The notes under the pieces were generated by a model, which was not told where the DNA came from, did no database searches, and saw only the letters and a list, made by a program, of their open reading frames with translations. The position numbers and the translations under genes were made by a program. Below, piece by piece: positions 36,401-46,036 of a stretch of DNA of 64,000 nt; position 1 is the first letter of the stretch; every line of letters starts with the position of its first letter. Source of the stretch: Heterotrichella gracilis (lineage: Eukaryota > Sar > Xanthophyceae > Tribonematales > Xanthonemataceae); NCBI GenBank assembly GCA_032358255.1, contig JAULBX010028160.1, positions 124,001-188,000 of the forward strand, in the 5' to 3' direction.

Positions 36401-37272
36401 GGGGAATTAAAGTAACGATGGATTTAGGGTTTCTCACTGCAGTCAGATTCCCAGTGGGTGGGCTGGGCGCACCAAGGGTGTGGTTGGAAAGGTGGGTACG
36501 CACACAACCGAGATGGCAGTGCAGCACAGTACGATGCCGTGGAATGATGTCTCCACGCGATGCTGACAAAGGTGGAAGTCACTGATAAGCGGCAGGGTTA
36601 GGCAGGTGGGCGGTGTCGGCATGGGCCATGTTGGGTGATGGAAAAATTGAATAGGGTGTACCCCGAGTGCTCCATGCTTTCCGATGAAAATCCACCCGTT
36701 GGCCCTCGCCTGGGTGGTAGGTAGCGGGTACTACATTTTTGACTTTGGTGGTGGGTAAGTGGTGGGTGCTGAGCGGTAGGGTTTAGGGTTTGTGGGGGTG
36801 AGTGTACCTTGTGGGGGCCCTCCAAGGGTTTAGGGTTTAGGGTTTAGGCTTTGTGGAGGGGTGGTACCATGTGGGGCTCCTCCAAGGGGACGGTGTAGGG
36901 TTACGGGTTTAGGTTTTAGGGTATGTGGGGGGGATGTACCATGTGGGGGTCCTCCGATGGGACGATGTAGGCATCCACCCCTTGGCCCCCATCTGCTGCT
37001 TTCATTATCTCCCTCAGCTTGGCCAGGGATCCCGACACGGAAGATTGCACCGCAGTAGCCGCCCCGTTCTCTGCGGATACCGCCGTTGCTGCCATGGTGG
37101 TGGTGGTGGTAGTTCGACGGGTGGGGGTTAGAGGCTGGGAGTGCCTGTAGGTGGTTCTGGGCACCGTTGCCTGCGGTGCGTTGGACGGCGTTGACGATAT
37201 AGGACCGATACGAAGCAAATTTGCCGTCGAGTCTGCTGGGGTTTGCGCTTGCAGCTGGTGTGTTGTGGCCAT
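30474..37272 (-). CDS. APP1: Xaa-Pro aminopeptidase P (peptidase family M24B)
   Basis: This metallo-aminopeptidase removes the N-terminal residue before proline. Twelve exons (minus): 37272-36940, 36298-36173, 35901-35839, 35505-35318, 35032-34915, 34792-34551, 33816-33532, 33252-33147, 32780-32590, 31949-31748, 30995-30896, 30687-30474; about 722 residues versus ~640 for Arabidopsis APP1. The N-domain has [29 protein letters not shown] and [13 protein letters not shown]. All five M24B metal ligands are visible: Asp in LLIDSGG, Asp in GTTDVTRT, His in GTGHGVGAA, Glu in [10 protein letters not shown] and Glu in GIRIENL. The Ser/Thr-rich ~75-residue N-terminal extension could be a plastid transit peptide; an ATG 15 codons upstream (37317) and one at about 37095 are alternatives. 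Exon 4 needs a frame correction at a 12-base C tract. Phases otherwise match throughout. Confidence 0.93.
31041..31462 (-). repeat. five serial copies of the start of APP1 exon 11
   Basis: Upstream (on the minus strand) of exon 11 (30995-30896) are copies of its acceptor and first ~45 bases, encoding [11 protein letters not shown], which contains a metal-ligand glutamate. They lie at 31041-31088, 31133-31180, 31231-31275, 31325-31341 (very short) and 31408-31460 (decayed). Each is separated from the next by GGGTTAGGGTTTAGGG-type spacers, giving a unit of roughly 90-100 bases. Confidence 0.92.
31563..32975 (-). repeat. partial copies of APP1 exons 9 and 10
   Basis: Exon 10 (31949-31748) has a donor-side copy at 31642-31563 and an acceptor-side internal copy at about 32075-32022. 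Exon 9 (32780-32590) has donor-side copies at 32495-32413 and 32315-32200, and an acceptor-side copy of its first ~90 bases at 32975-32880. Copies keep DNA similarity but lose frame. Confidence 0.87.
34261..34471. mobile_element. possible MITE-like insertion with imperfect terminal inverted repeats
   Basis: A ~210-base AT-richer segment lies between copies of APP1 exon 6. Its left end ATAGCCGTAGCCGCAGTGG is imperfectly inverted at the right end, which on the minus strand reads ATAGCCCTAGCCGTAGTGG. Composition differs from the flanking GC-rich exon copies. No clear target-site duplication was found and it has no coding capacity. Confidence 0.45.
35393..35404. other. 12-base C tract causing a frameshift in APP1 exon 4
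   Basis: On the minus strand the frame entering the G tract (KLISQLGG) and the frame leaving it ([17 protein letters not shown]) differ. Both sides match the APP1 family. A tract of 10 or 13 bases would restore the frame and also the phase needed for the next exon. A homopolymer miscall is the simplest explanation; a real length polymorphism is possible. Confidence 0.8.
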
Positions 37273-38048
37273 GCCACTGCATTCGAGGGTAAATGGGGCC
37301 ACATATGCATGCATCACACAGTCACTTCAGCTATCGTTAGAGTGAAACCTGACCAAACTTCGGATAAGCTGATATGATACTACCCAAAACACAGGGTTCG
37401 GTGTGCAGGCACCGAGACGCCCTACCTGGGACAAGGATCGACCCGCCGCCCACGCAACTCTGCTGCGCGGAGCGAGGCTGTGCTGAACACGGGAGGATAC
37501 TTGGATAGTACTAAGGCCCTTTGCTGCGTGCGCTGTGTAACGCATGGCAGTCAGAGCAGCACCCCGGTTAAGCGACGCACAGCACTGCATCGCACTGCAT
37601 CTCCTTTCGGTTGGTGCAGCCCACAATAAACAGGTGGTGAGGGAATAACACCACAGTATAACAGCAGCGTGCTTGTGAGGGCAAACGTACATATCCGTTG
37701 TGTCGAAACTTGCTTTTCCGGGTTTGAGTGGCTCACAACGGTGTGACCTGGTTTCAGAGCCTTGTTTTGGTTAATTCTTTTTGTTTTCTTACCTTTATTT
37801 TGGTGGGCGCATCGCCTCAACTTAAAGCTCCCACCTCCTCGACAAGCGCGCCGTTTCCTTGCGCAACCCACTTCATCGACACTTGTCCCCGTCGCCTGCT
37901 GCTGCCAAAGCGTCCACCACCCGCACTGCCACGGGTGATCGCAAAACAACTGATGCACAAACGCATGCATACACGGTAGCTTGGCCCAAGTGGGGTGTGC
38001 AACCGTTGTAACAAAGCAAGCTGAATACGGCTAGTCAATCAGTTCCCG
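37273..38048. promoter_or_regulatory. divergent promoter region between APP1 and uS15 genes
   Basis: About 0.78 kb lies between the two divergent starts, so both promoters must be here unless transcripts start further away. No TATA box was assigned. The stretch contains no recognisable coding sequence. Confidence 0.5.
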
Positions 38049-39677
38049 ATGCTCCGACATATCCAGCTCCTGAGGCAAGCTGCTTCGGAAGTGTGTAGCA
38101 GTAGCCAGGCATGGGGTGCAGCAGGGGTCAGCCAAGCCTTCCACAGCTGTTCTGTTCTACAACGGTTCACGCCGCTTCCAGACCCGCCTATGCGACCCAA
38201 GAATGGTACGTGTCTCAGCTAAAGATGGTTACTCAGTGCATCGGACTGTTTGGACTGGTTACAGCCCCTGACCTGATGTGGGCTGTACACACAGAATACT
38301 GAGCTGCACTACTGCCCTGGTCTAACCTCACTCTTTTAAACTGCAGCTGCCAACGATGAACCCAAGCCTGACTTGGTAGAACAGGTAAGAAGAAAACCCT
38401 ATCCCTTACTCTACCCCTTTACAAAAGGATTGCACCTTTAGTATCGGCCATGCGAATAACAGCCCATGTCACGCAGTACTAAGGCATTACAGCAATACAC
38501 CCAGCCAGGTGGCAGTCAGGCTTGCAAGCTCCAGCGTAGCAGTTGTGATCTGCCTTCAACCATTTATATCCTGAGCTTGTAACGTTTTTACCACTTGATG
38601 GGTTACTGCTGCAAATGGCATGGACACTAGAGGATTGACCAGCCTCCGAGGCGTACTCTGTCTCTTCTTCAACCAACGCCCATGTACTTGATGAGATGAT
38701 GCACACAGTTATCTGCTTTAATAACTCGCATTTTTATGTGCAGATGGGTGGCAAGGAATTGATGTCATCCAAGGAGCGCCTACAGCTGCGGTTGGATGCA
38801 GCGGCACAGGAGTTCAGGCGGTTTCCGGGGGACACTGGCTCAACTGAGGTGCAAGGTGAGTTTAGGGTTTAGGGTTTTCAGGGGACACTGGCTCAACTGA
38901 GGTTCAAGGTGAGCCTGGGTACTGGGTATGGGGGGTTTAGGGTTTAGGGTTTATTCGGTCACAAGTGCACTGCAAGGACCAGGCACGGCAATCGCCATGT
39001 CCAAAAACAACCACCCTTTCATGTACGGGGGAAATGTGGTGTGCCGTGGGGGGTGGCGCAACTGGGTCACCAAACCATTTGGTTGGAATTACATTCCAGG
39101 CAGGCGGGGTGTGGTGCAAGGTGACGGTCAATGCTGACTGGGACCTTCGTGGTGCAGCTGAGCTCACATACACCATGCACATGGCCAAGCACATAGAGGT
39201 GCATCCAAACCCTACATGAGGTTCATACGGAGCTCCATAATGTGCCACCCATGCATCCCCAAGCACACTATCTGCGCTGACATCCCCTCCATGGGTGCAG
39301 TTGCCCTCTTGACGGAGCACATCACGCGCATGGCACAGCACAGAGTGGTGCATCCAAAACCCTAGATGTGGTGCATAGGGTGCAGCTTCCCATGCATGTT
39401 ATGTGCTGACATCTCCTCCCTTGGTGCAGTTGCGCTGCTGACGGAGCACATTACGCACATGGCGCAGCACATGACGGTGCACCGGAAGGACTTCCACTCG
39501 CGGCGGGGGCTGGAGGGCATGCTCAACAAACGCCGCAAGCTGCTCCAGTACCTGCGCCGCACCGACTTTGACAAGTACGCCAACTTGATCACCAGGCTGG
39601 GTCTGAAGGACAACTATGCGAAAATGGACCGGCTCACGCTGCGCTACTCTGGGCCCAAGTCGGGCATCAAGCGGTGA
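38049..39677 (+). CDS. RPS15: organellar ribosomal protein uS15 (bacterial type)
   Basis: Four exons join in phase: 38049-38205, 38347-38384, 38744-38855, 39430-39677 (184 residues). The C-terminal ~100 residues are a bacterial-type S15 domain: FPGDTGSTEVQ joined across the last intron to VALLTEHITHM, then HRKDFHSRRGL, NKRRKLLQYLRR and YANLITRLGLKDNY. This protein binds the central domain of small-subunit rRNA. The ~65-residue N terminus starts MLRHIQLLRQAASEV, an amphipathic, Arg-containing presequence that favours a mitochondrial location; a plastid location is not excluded. The start at 38049 was chosen because only this frame gives the phase needed for exon 2 (an ATG at 38111 does not). 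Confidence 0.9.
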
Positions 39678-39857
39678 GGCGCCAGCTGGGCAGCAGGTCG
39701 GCGGGAGATGGTGGGAGGTACACCTGCGCCGCACACACTTTGGCATGTACGCCGAATTTGATCACCAGGCTGGGGTTGAAGGACAATTGTGCAAAGATGG
39801 ATCGGCTCACACTGCGCTATTCCGGGCCCAAGTCGGGCATTAAGCGGTGAGGCGCTG
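38881..39857 (+). repeat. partial copies of uS15 exons 3 and 4
   Basis: A donor-side copy of exon 3 (GACACTGGCTCAACTGAGG) lies at 38881-38914. Acceptor-side copies of exon 4 lie at 39153-39206 and 39294-39354. Past the stop, 39719-39857 repeats the 3' end of exon 4, including the terminal stop, with a frameshift. Confidence 0.9.
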
Positions 39858-41090
39858 TGGCGCCAGCTGGCGTGGGGCCGCATGCTGGTTCTGGCACAAC
39901 TGTTGGCAAGCTGGCCTGCATGGTGGTCTGGGTGCATCACGGGGTCAACAGCCGGGGCAGGATTTGGAGGAACGCTGGGTTGGCGCAGCGGCGTGTGGTT
40001 GCGGCAAAGTACAGCACGATTTGCAGTTCAATTTGAGCTTTGGGCTTTCAGTGCGTCGCAGCACCTGTGGGGTGTGGGATGACCTGTGCGTTGTTCATTT
40101 GAAGAGGGCATGTACCTCGTGGTGCATTGGGGTAATTTGCCGTGGTGCGGCGAAGCTGAACAGAGCTTACCATGAAGACTTACTAGGGACGCTACTAGCC
40201 TAAAGTTTGGAAGTCACCAGTGCTGCAGCATGCTGCCTGACGAATGGTGGTTACATACACTGTTTGGCAAAATCACCCTACGAATGATGACTCAATGATT
40301 GGATGCAGCTGGGGACCCGGTCCAGGGATAATCATTGCTGCATGCTCGTGCCACAGGTGCCACAGGTACCGGGTACCATAATGACATCAGGTGATGATGT
40401 GGCATGATGCCGGGCAGTTACTAGGATGTAGGCGTTCAAACTGGATCCACCTGGATATAGTTAGGTGGCCACATTGTGCAGCACATGCAGCTTGTCTGAC
40501 AATGAATGAGTCTCATTGACAAGTGTAAATCCATGGGTCACCCATACATGCGTGCACGGTGCACTCAGTCCCAGACTGGTAATAGTACGCTAGCAAGATC
40601 GAGTGCTGAGCCGGACAGCAGGAGCCGTGTGCGTTCAACGCAAAATCTATGGCAAATTTGAAATACTGAAACTATTAGGTAAATAATAATTGACTATGCA
40701 GGCAGGGTGTAAATGTTCTTATAACGAGTCGTGTCATATGCTTGATACAAAACTGGGCAAATTGCCATTGACAGAATGGCAACTCAGGTGCCCTGTCTGC
40801 GCAGTGGTACTGCTGAGTATCTGCACAACTTTTATCCACTGGTGGTGCCATAAAGTCTAACATGGAGTTGGAAACAATTCAAGTGGCCAACTGGCTGAAA
40901 GACCACGCCATAATGGTTTATGCGTGCGCAGTACTGGCATGTCTGATGTCTGGCAACAAGGAGCTGCCGTGCTCAGCCAATATGGGTACCAATGGGGCAA
41001 TGGCCGGCGGGAGGCGTGCTGTTGCCTACCTCAGCTTGTGGAGATGGTATACAAGTGCAGAATGCTTGCCTGGCCCAGTCGTTGCAGCGC
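39858..41090. other. intergenic region between convergent genes
   Basis: These are the 3' flanks of the uS15 gene and the small membrane-protein gene. No coding signal or named repeat was recognised. The right side passes into decayed copies of the membrane-protein 3' exon. Confidence 0.5.
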
Positions 41091-41094
41091 CCAG

Positions 41095-41530
41095 GGTCTC
41101 TAGAACGTGCCATACATGCGCGCATCGTCCTCGTCTCGTGGCTATCTAGAAAGGAGCGCATCGCCCTCCGTGCTCACCATGCTGGATACCACATTGGGCG
41201 ATGGGGGGCCTGTTCCTTGCGCGAAAAAGTGTGCTGCTGACTAGAACATGCCAGACATGCGAGCACAGTCTCGGCTGAGAAAGAGCTCGCTACCGCGCCC
41301 AGGCAAACCCATAATCGCAAAACCCAGTCTGGCAATGGGCGACGATGCAGATGCGCTTCTCCGCACCATAAATGGGATGACTACGCTGCAATTCAAGGGT
41401 GCCAGGATAGCTCTGAATGGTTGGGGCTGCGCCAGAGTAGCCCAACCTGGCTCTAATACATGCCATACATGCGCGCGTAGTCCTCGGGTGAGAAGGAGCG
41501 CCCGTGCTGGGCCATGATGGGTACCCGGTA
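41095..41530 (-). repeat. three copies of the membrane-protein last exon beyond its stop
   Basis: On the minus strand the 3' end of the last exon (family-free motif EDYARMYGM plus stop) recurs at about 41530-41450, 41300-41235 and 41170-41095, progressively decayed. All lie downstream of the true stop at 41647, so they are outside any intron of the reconstructed gene. Confidence 0.85.
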
Positions 41531-41646
41531 CGTTATTCCTGCAGTTGACCAATGGGTGGCGAAGAGGAGTGCTGCCAACTGCCTCAGCGGGTGGAGATGA
41601 TGTACATTTGCAGATTGCTTGGCAGCCGTTGCAGCACCCAGGGTGC

Positions 41647-43426
41647 CTAGAACATGCCGTACATGCGCGCGTAGTCCTCGGGTGAGAAGGAGCGCCCGTG
41701 TTCAGCCATGATGGCGGTTTGCAGCTTGCGCTTCACCTCCTGGAACCTGGCAGCAGCACAGCAATGTTACATATAAAACCCATTATTGAAATGAGCAGAA
41801 ACTCCTCCTTGAGGGCATTCAACGTGGTCTGAAATGGATATACACGTGACGTGTCCTGGTGTACCTTGCATCCATTACTGCATCTATCAATGCATCTATT
41901 ACTTGCTAGTGGCGGCATTTGGGCACCTGCTTTCTAGAGACTACGTGTGGTGTCATGCTGATCGTGATGGCAGCTGTTGGTTGTGCAGGTTGTTCTGGGG
42001 TGTGGTTGTCAAAGTGGTGATGATGGACGTTGTGGTAAATGTGATTGCCGTGGTGTAATAGCTTGCAATGACTGTGCATTATACTAGGCGTGTATACCTC
42101 AATACACACCGCTGCGCGGGCCTCCAACTCAGCCACAGTGCAGCAAGGCCTGCACAGGTAGGATGCAAAACCCCGATGCAGGTCAACCACAGTGCGCATG
42201 CCCACCAGCACTCTTAGGTGGAGCGCACCCACCACTGCAGTGCGTGCCCCATCACAGCGTGCGTGCCCCTAAAACCCTATACTAGGGTTTATAGTCACTC
42301 ACTTCTGGGTGGATCTCCAGGTCAGCCACAGTGCAGCAAAGCCCACCAGCATGAAGATATACACGAACATGACCTGCAGCACAGTGCACCTGCGTCAGGT
42401 TGGAGACTTCTGCTAGCACCCTGCACCTATAATAACGCCCTTGTAGAGTATACACGGAGCACCAATAATGACACCCTGGTGCACCCTGCTGTGGTCAGCA
42501 ATGTGAGCTTGTGGCTAGCCAAGCACTTGCATCTTGACCAGGATCCCCAGGCTGGCATTTGGCAGACAGGTTTGTCAGAACAGACGTGTGCGTTCACTGC
42601 CATGAAATTTAGGGTACAGGTGCAGTCTGTGGCTGTCAAAATTGGAATTTTGTATAAGCGATAGTGCCCTGGCTGTAAAGGTGGCGCGTGGCGGGCGTTG
42701 CTCTTTTAGTTTTAGGGCTTAGGGTTTACCGGCGTACCTGGTGTAGTGAGCGCTTTGCCGCCTCGCCATAGCGCTCGCCGAGCCACTGCAGCAAAAAGCC
42801 TGTCCCTTCCCCGGGGGTGAGCGTATGGTGGAACAAGCGGTCGGCGTCCCAGTTGTGGTGCTCCATGGCGAAGGGGTGCTTGCCTCAGGAGCAGATGTCT
42901 TGTGGACTCGTGCGATTCCGACTACCGCTCATGCTAAACTTGCCACAACCAAGTGCCTGGGACCATGAGGGAGGCTAGTCAACACAAGAAAATGGGGTGC
43001 TTGCCACCGTTAGCATGCACTGCCAGGGAGCGCGTGTGAAACAGTCGGTGAGATCCTAAGTTTGCCCACAGGCCAGTCAACACGAGTTGGTGTGCATGCC
43101 AACTTTGATAATGCATGCATATGTACAATGCATGCATATAATGATGCGTGCACCCAAACACGTTGCGACAAGCATACGCAGGTAGGAGCACGGTAGCCTT
43201 GATACGGCACCGATTCGCGTGCTATGAGTACACCCTCCACACATCTGCAGTGCAAGCCTGGCTTGTTCGGGGTTGCCGATAAGCGCATGCCAAGCCTGCC
43301 AGCGTTGGCGACCATACCTGAAGATGACGTCACGATGCCCACCACAGTACGCCTGAAGTATGGCTGGCGTTGGCTAGAGGGCGCATGCCGTGAGGGGGGC
43401 AGTGGGTGCCGGGCGAGAGGAGGCAA
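41647..43426 (-). CDS. small single-pass membrane protein, unrecognised
   Basis: Four exons in phase: 43426-43318 (least certain), 42883-42738, 42373-42303, 41746-41647 (about 141 residues). Exon 2 gives GKHPFAMEHHNWDADRLFHH and GFLLQWLGERYGEAAKRSL. Exon 3 encodes one transmembrane helix (VMFVYIFMLVGFAALWLTW). The tail is basic then polar (KFQEVKRKLQTAIMAEHGR, ending ARMYGMF). Topology looks like a membrane-anchored protein with a charged C terminus. If exon 1 is wrong, the ATG at 42866 gives a 99-residue protein; the exon 2 start is duplicated upstream with ~12 bases 5' of that ATG, which favours the longer form. No family could be named. Confidence 0.55.
42100..42235 (-). repeat. copies of the membrane-protein exon 3 end
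   Basis: Two decayed donor-side copies of the exon 3 3' half (TTTGCTGCACTGTGGCTGACC region) lie on the minus strand at about 42235-42160 and 42160-42105, in the last intron. Confidence 0.7.
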
Positions 43427-43837
43427 GAGGGGATGGAAACCAGTACCCTTAGCGAAACGTTGTGGACAGGTTTTGGAACGTTTTGATAGTCACAACCGCC
43501 CATGTCCGACTCCCGATAACCTACCAGCATGCAGAAAAGCCTGTCGTGCACCTCTGGGTGTCTGTTTTGTAGAATGTGGTGTGCAATTAGAGAGGTAATA
43601 TTGTTATAATATTCCTAAGGCCCTTAGTAAGGGTCACAAGAAAGTCACCAGCCAGAAAGTCACTCAATTGGACGAAATCTAGAAGGTGTGAAGCTTACAG
43701 ACGGGAGTCTCATGTGTAGCATCACTCAAAAAATTGTTGCAGGCTTTCAAGCGGTGTATGCGGTCAATACAAAAAGCCCAGCTTCTCAGAGCGCAAGCCG
43801 CAAACGATTTCTAGCGCCACGCGACGCACAACTGCAG

Positions 43838-44125
43838 TGCCCTCCAGCACCCTGCCATACACCACGCAGCGCCCATTGATCCTTGGTAAAAATGAACCAG
43901 CTGGTCTGCGGGTTGATGTACTTACAGGCACCGAGCAGCACTCCCAACGTCACAAAATGCTCAAAATTTCAGTCGATGCCTAGGCTGTTTGGTTTGTAGG
44001 AGTACAGACTTCCAACTGGGGAAAGGCACGCTGACTGCGGGTGATTTCTACAAAATTGCCCAACATCCCCCTTGCACCATCCCCAAGCTCTTAAGACAGC
44101 AATCCGCATTCGCCCATCGCCGCCC
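43838..44125 (-). repeat. decayed copies of the cyclophilin last exon beyond the stop
   Basis: On the minus strand 43930-43838 still reads TSWFIFTKDQWALRG and YGRVLEGT, aligning with [15 protein letters not shown] and FGKVLEGF of the true exon. A second copy of the extreme 3' end (AAGCTCTTAAGACAGCAATCC) lies at 44125-44083. Both are 3' of the real stop at 44156. Confidence 0.8.
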
Positions 44126-44155
44126 TCAACCTTGAACCCCTAAACCCTAAGCAGC

Positions 44156-45541
44156 TTAAGGCAGCAAGCCGCAGTCGTCGATCGCCACCCGCTGCGCGGG
44201 GCGGCCCCCAGACCCCACCGGCAGATTCTCCAGCTTGATCACGACGTCAAAGCCCTCCAGCACCTTGCCGAACACCACGTGGCGCCCGTTGAGCCATGGT
44301 GTGTCAGCTGTGGTGATGAAGAATTGGCTCCCATTCGTGTTTGGCCCAGCGTTGGCCATGGACAGGACACCGGGGGCGTGTGGGATGGCAAAGGACTCGT
44401 CAGGGAACCTCCTTCCGTAGATGCTGTAGCCACCAGTGCCATTGCCGCGCTCAAAGTCTCCGCCCTGCACGCAGCCAACCATGTAGCGTTCGTTATTGCC
44501 ATCGTGGGTGCAGTTATTAAGGCCTGATGATGGCATCATGCCACTGGTGGGGGAAGCGGCAGTAGCTTTTACCTGGATGACGAAGCTCTTGATGATGCGG
44601 TGGAACGTGGTGTTCTTGTACCCGAAGCCCTTTTCGCTGGTTGCTGCAAAAACACAGAAGGACCAGTTGGTGCACTGGGGACCCAACTGCCACTCGGGGT
44701 GCAATGTGTGAGGACAAGTATCAACACAAGTGCGGCTGCAGACTTTCACCAATTGTGCGCGCCCTCCAAAAGGAACAAAATTAGGAACTTCCCGCCACAG
44801 GTTTCCTACCTAGCGCTTTGAAGTTGGCAACTGTGTTTGGGACGTCCTTTCCAAACAGCCCCATGACGATGCGCCCGGCTGGTTGGCCGCCAACCGACAC
44901 ATCAAAGAACACCTTCTCGGTGATTTCTGTATCGGCATCAGCAGCCAAAGCCCTGCAACATAACAGCAGGTCTCAGGGTCAGGCTACCAGTATAAAATGT
45001 GCTGGGATCAGCTGAACATATTGTAGATGCATTAACGCCGACACCCCGCCGCCAGGCCCGTGGTGAAGTAACGTGTAAAGAGCACCATGGGCGCAGGCAA
45101 GGGGTGGGTACATAGTGTGACAATACCCAGCGCAGCTACTTTTAATATTTTTGGTTCAGATTATGCCATCCGAATGGCACCTACTGCCTGCCCCGCTGCA
45201 TGCATGTGCCATGCATGTGTATGGTTGCCATACCTTGGCGCAAACGACAGGGGCACTGCAAACCCAACAGCCGATGCCGCTGCAAGCTTCAGGATGTCCC
45301 GTTTGCTGGCAGAGGAGGCACCGCTGCTGCCCTGCTGGGCTTGGCAAGTGGTGAACCTTGGGTGGGCATGCCTGGCCACATGCCTAGGTGCCAAGGTCAC
45401 GCACCGCTTGCTTGAAGCAAATGTGGTGCTGGTCACACGCTTAGCACGCACAGACAGAGGCGCTTGTGCGACCGTGCTGGCCCGATGGGACGTGCATTGT
45501 GGAGCTGATGCGCTGTGCATTGTGGGTTGTTCAAATGCCAC
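44156..45541 (-). CDS. thylakoid-lumen cyclophilin-type peptidyl-prolyl isomerase
   Basis: Four exons: 45541-45234, 44952-44810, 44643-44573, 44464-44156 (276 residues). The ~100-residue N terminus is Ser/Thr/Arg-rich (plastid transit peptide), followed by a lumenal signal [19 protein letters not shown] and an Ala-Leu-Ala cleavage site before [10 protein letters not shown]. The signal has Lys-Arg where the Tat pathway usually has Arg-Arg. The cyclophilin fold is complete: [19 protein letters not shown], catalytic Arg in [10 protein letters not shown] (about R166), [27 protein letters not shown] and [14 protein letters not shown]. The closest recalled relatives are plant chloroplast CYP20-2-like lumen proteins, so a role in thylakoid protein folding is inferred. 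Confidence 0.92.
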
Positions 45542-46036
45542 TGCCCACTTTTGGGGTGTAGGGATACACTGGTTGGGTGTGCGACAGGTTGTAGGTGCGC
45601 AGATGGTACCGAAAGACCAAGTTGATGCCTCGTAAGCCCACGACGTCAGCTCATGTAGACAGAGAGAGCATAATTATTGAATGCATGCATGCATTGGGTG
45701 GGAGTTTCCTCCCCGCTTCTGTTGGAGTTACTCCCCAGGAGACAGACGTGTCAGCCAAGGTGAGTGTGGTGTGTAGGCTCTTGCACTTGTAGGCTTTCCC
45801 TCGCTGCTGTGAGGCTGTTGTGACCGCTTAGTTTGTTCTCGGGGTACAAACCGTACGATCTACTTCGCGTAAACTCTTTGCGCCGTTGCACAGCTATTCC
45901 CTCTTGCTACCGAACGCTCTGGCAAAGGCCCTCGAGACCTAAAAGTTGGAAGGATATTCGCCTTGATACCACTCGGCGCTGCTTCTCCCCAGTTTCGATG
46001 TTGTAAAGCGAGCAGGTTTCCAGAACCCAAGCAGCC
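45542..46036. promoter_or_regulatory. divergent promoter region, cyclophilin and DUF2358 genes
   Basis: Only about 0.5 kb separates the two starts, and both encode proteins expected in the plastid. A shared bidirectional promoter is possible. No specific element was identified apart from an ATGCATGCATGCAT run near 45681-45694. Confidence 0.5.

Larger units (their letters stand above)
34030..36895 (-). repeat. partial copies of APP1 exons 1, 2, 4 and 6
   Basis: Exon 1: two donor-side copies of its last ~28 bases at about 36895-36866 and 36825-36800. Exon 2: an acceptor-side fragment at 36392-36366 and a donor-side copy at 36066-36006. Exon 4: an acceptor-side copy at 35700-35630 with an internal stop, and a donor-side fragment at 35215-35184. 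Exon 6: two donor-side copies at 34252-34198 and 34080-34030. Confidence 0.8.

Noticed and set aside
43838-43930. A separate cyclophilin gene or an exon of the neighbouring membrane protein
   Set aside because: It aligns only to the middle of the adjacent cyclophilin last exon, is frame-damaged, and has no partner exons.
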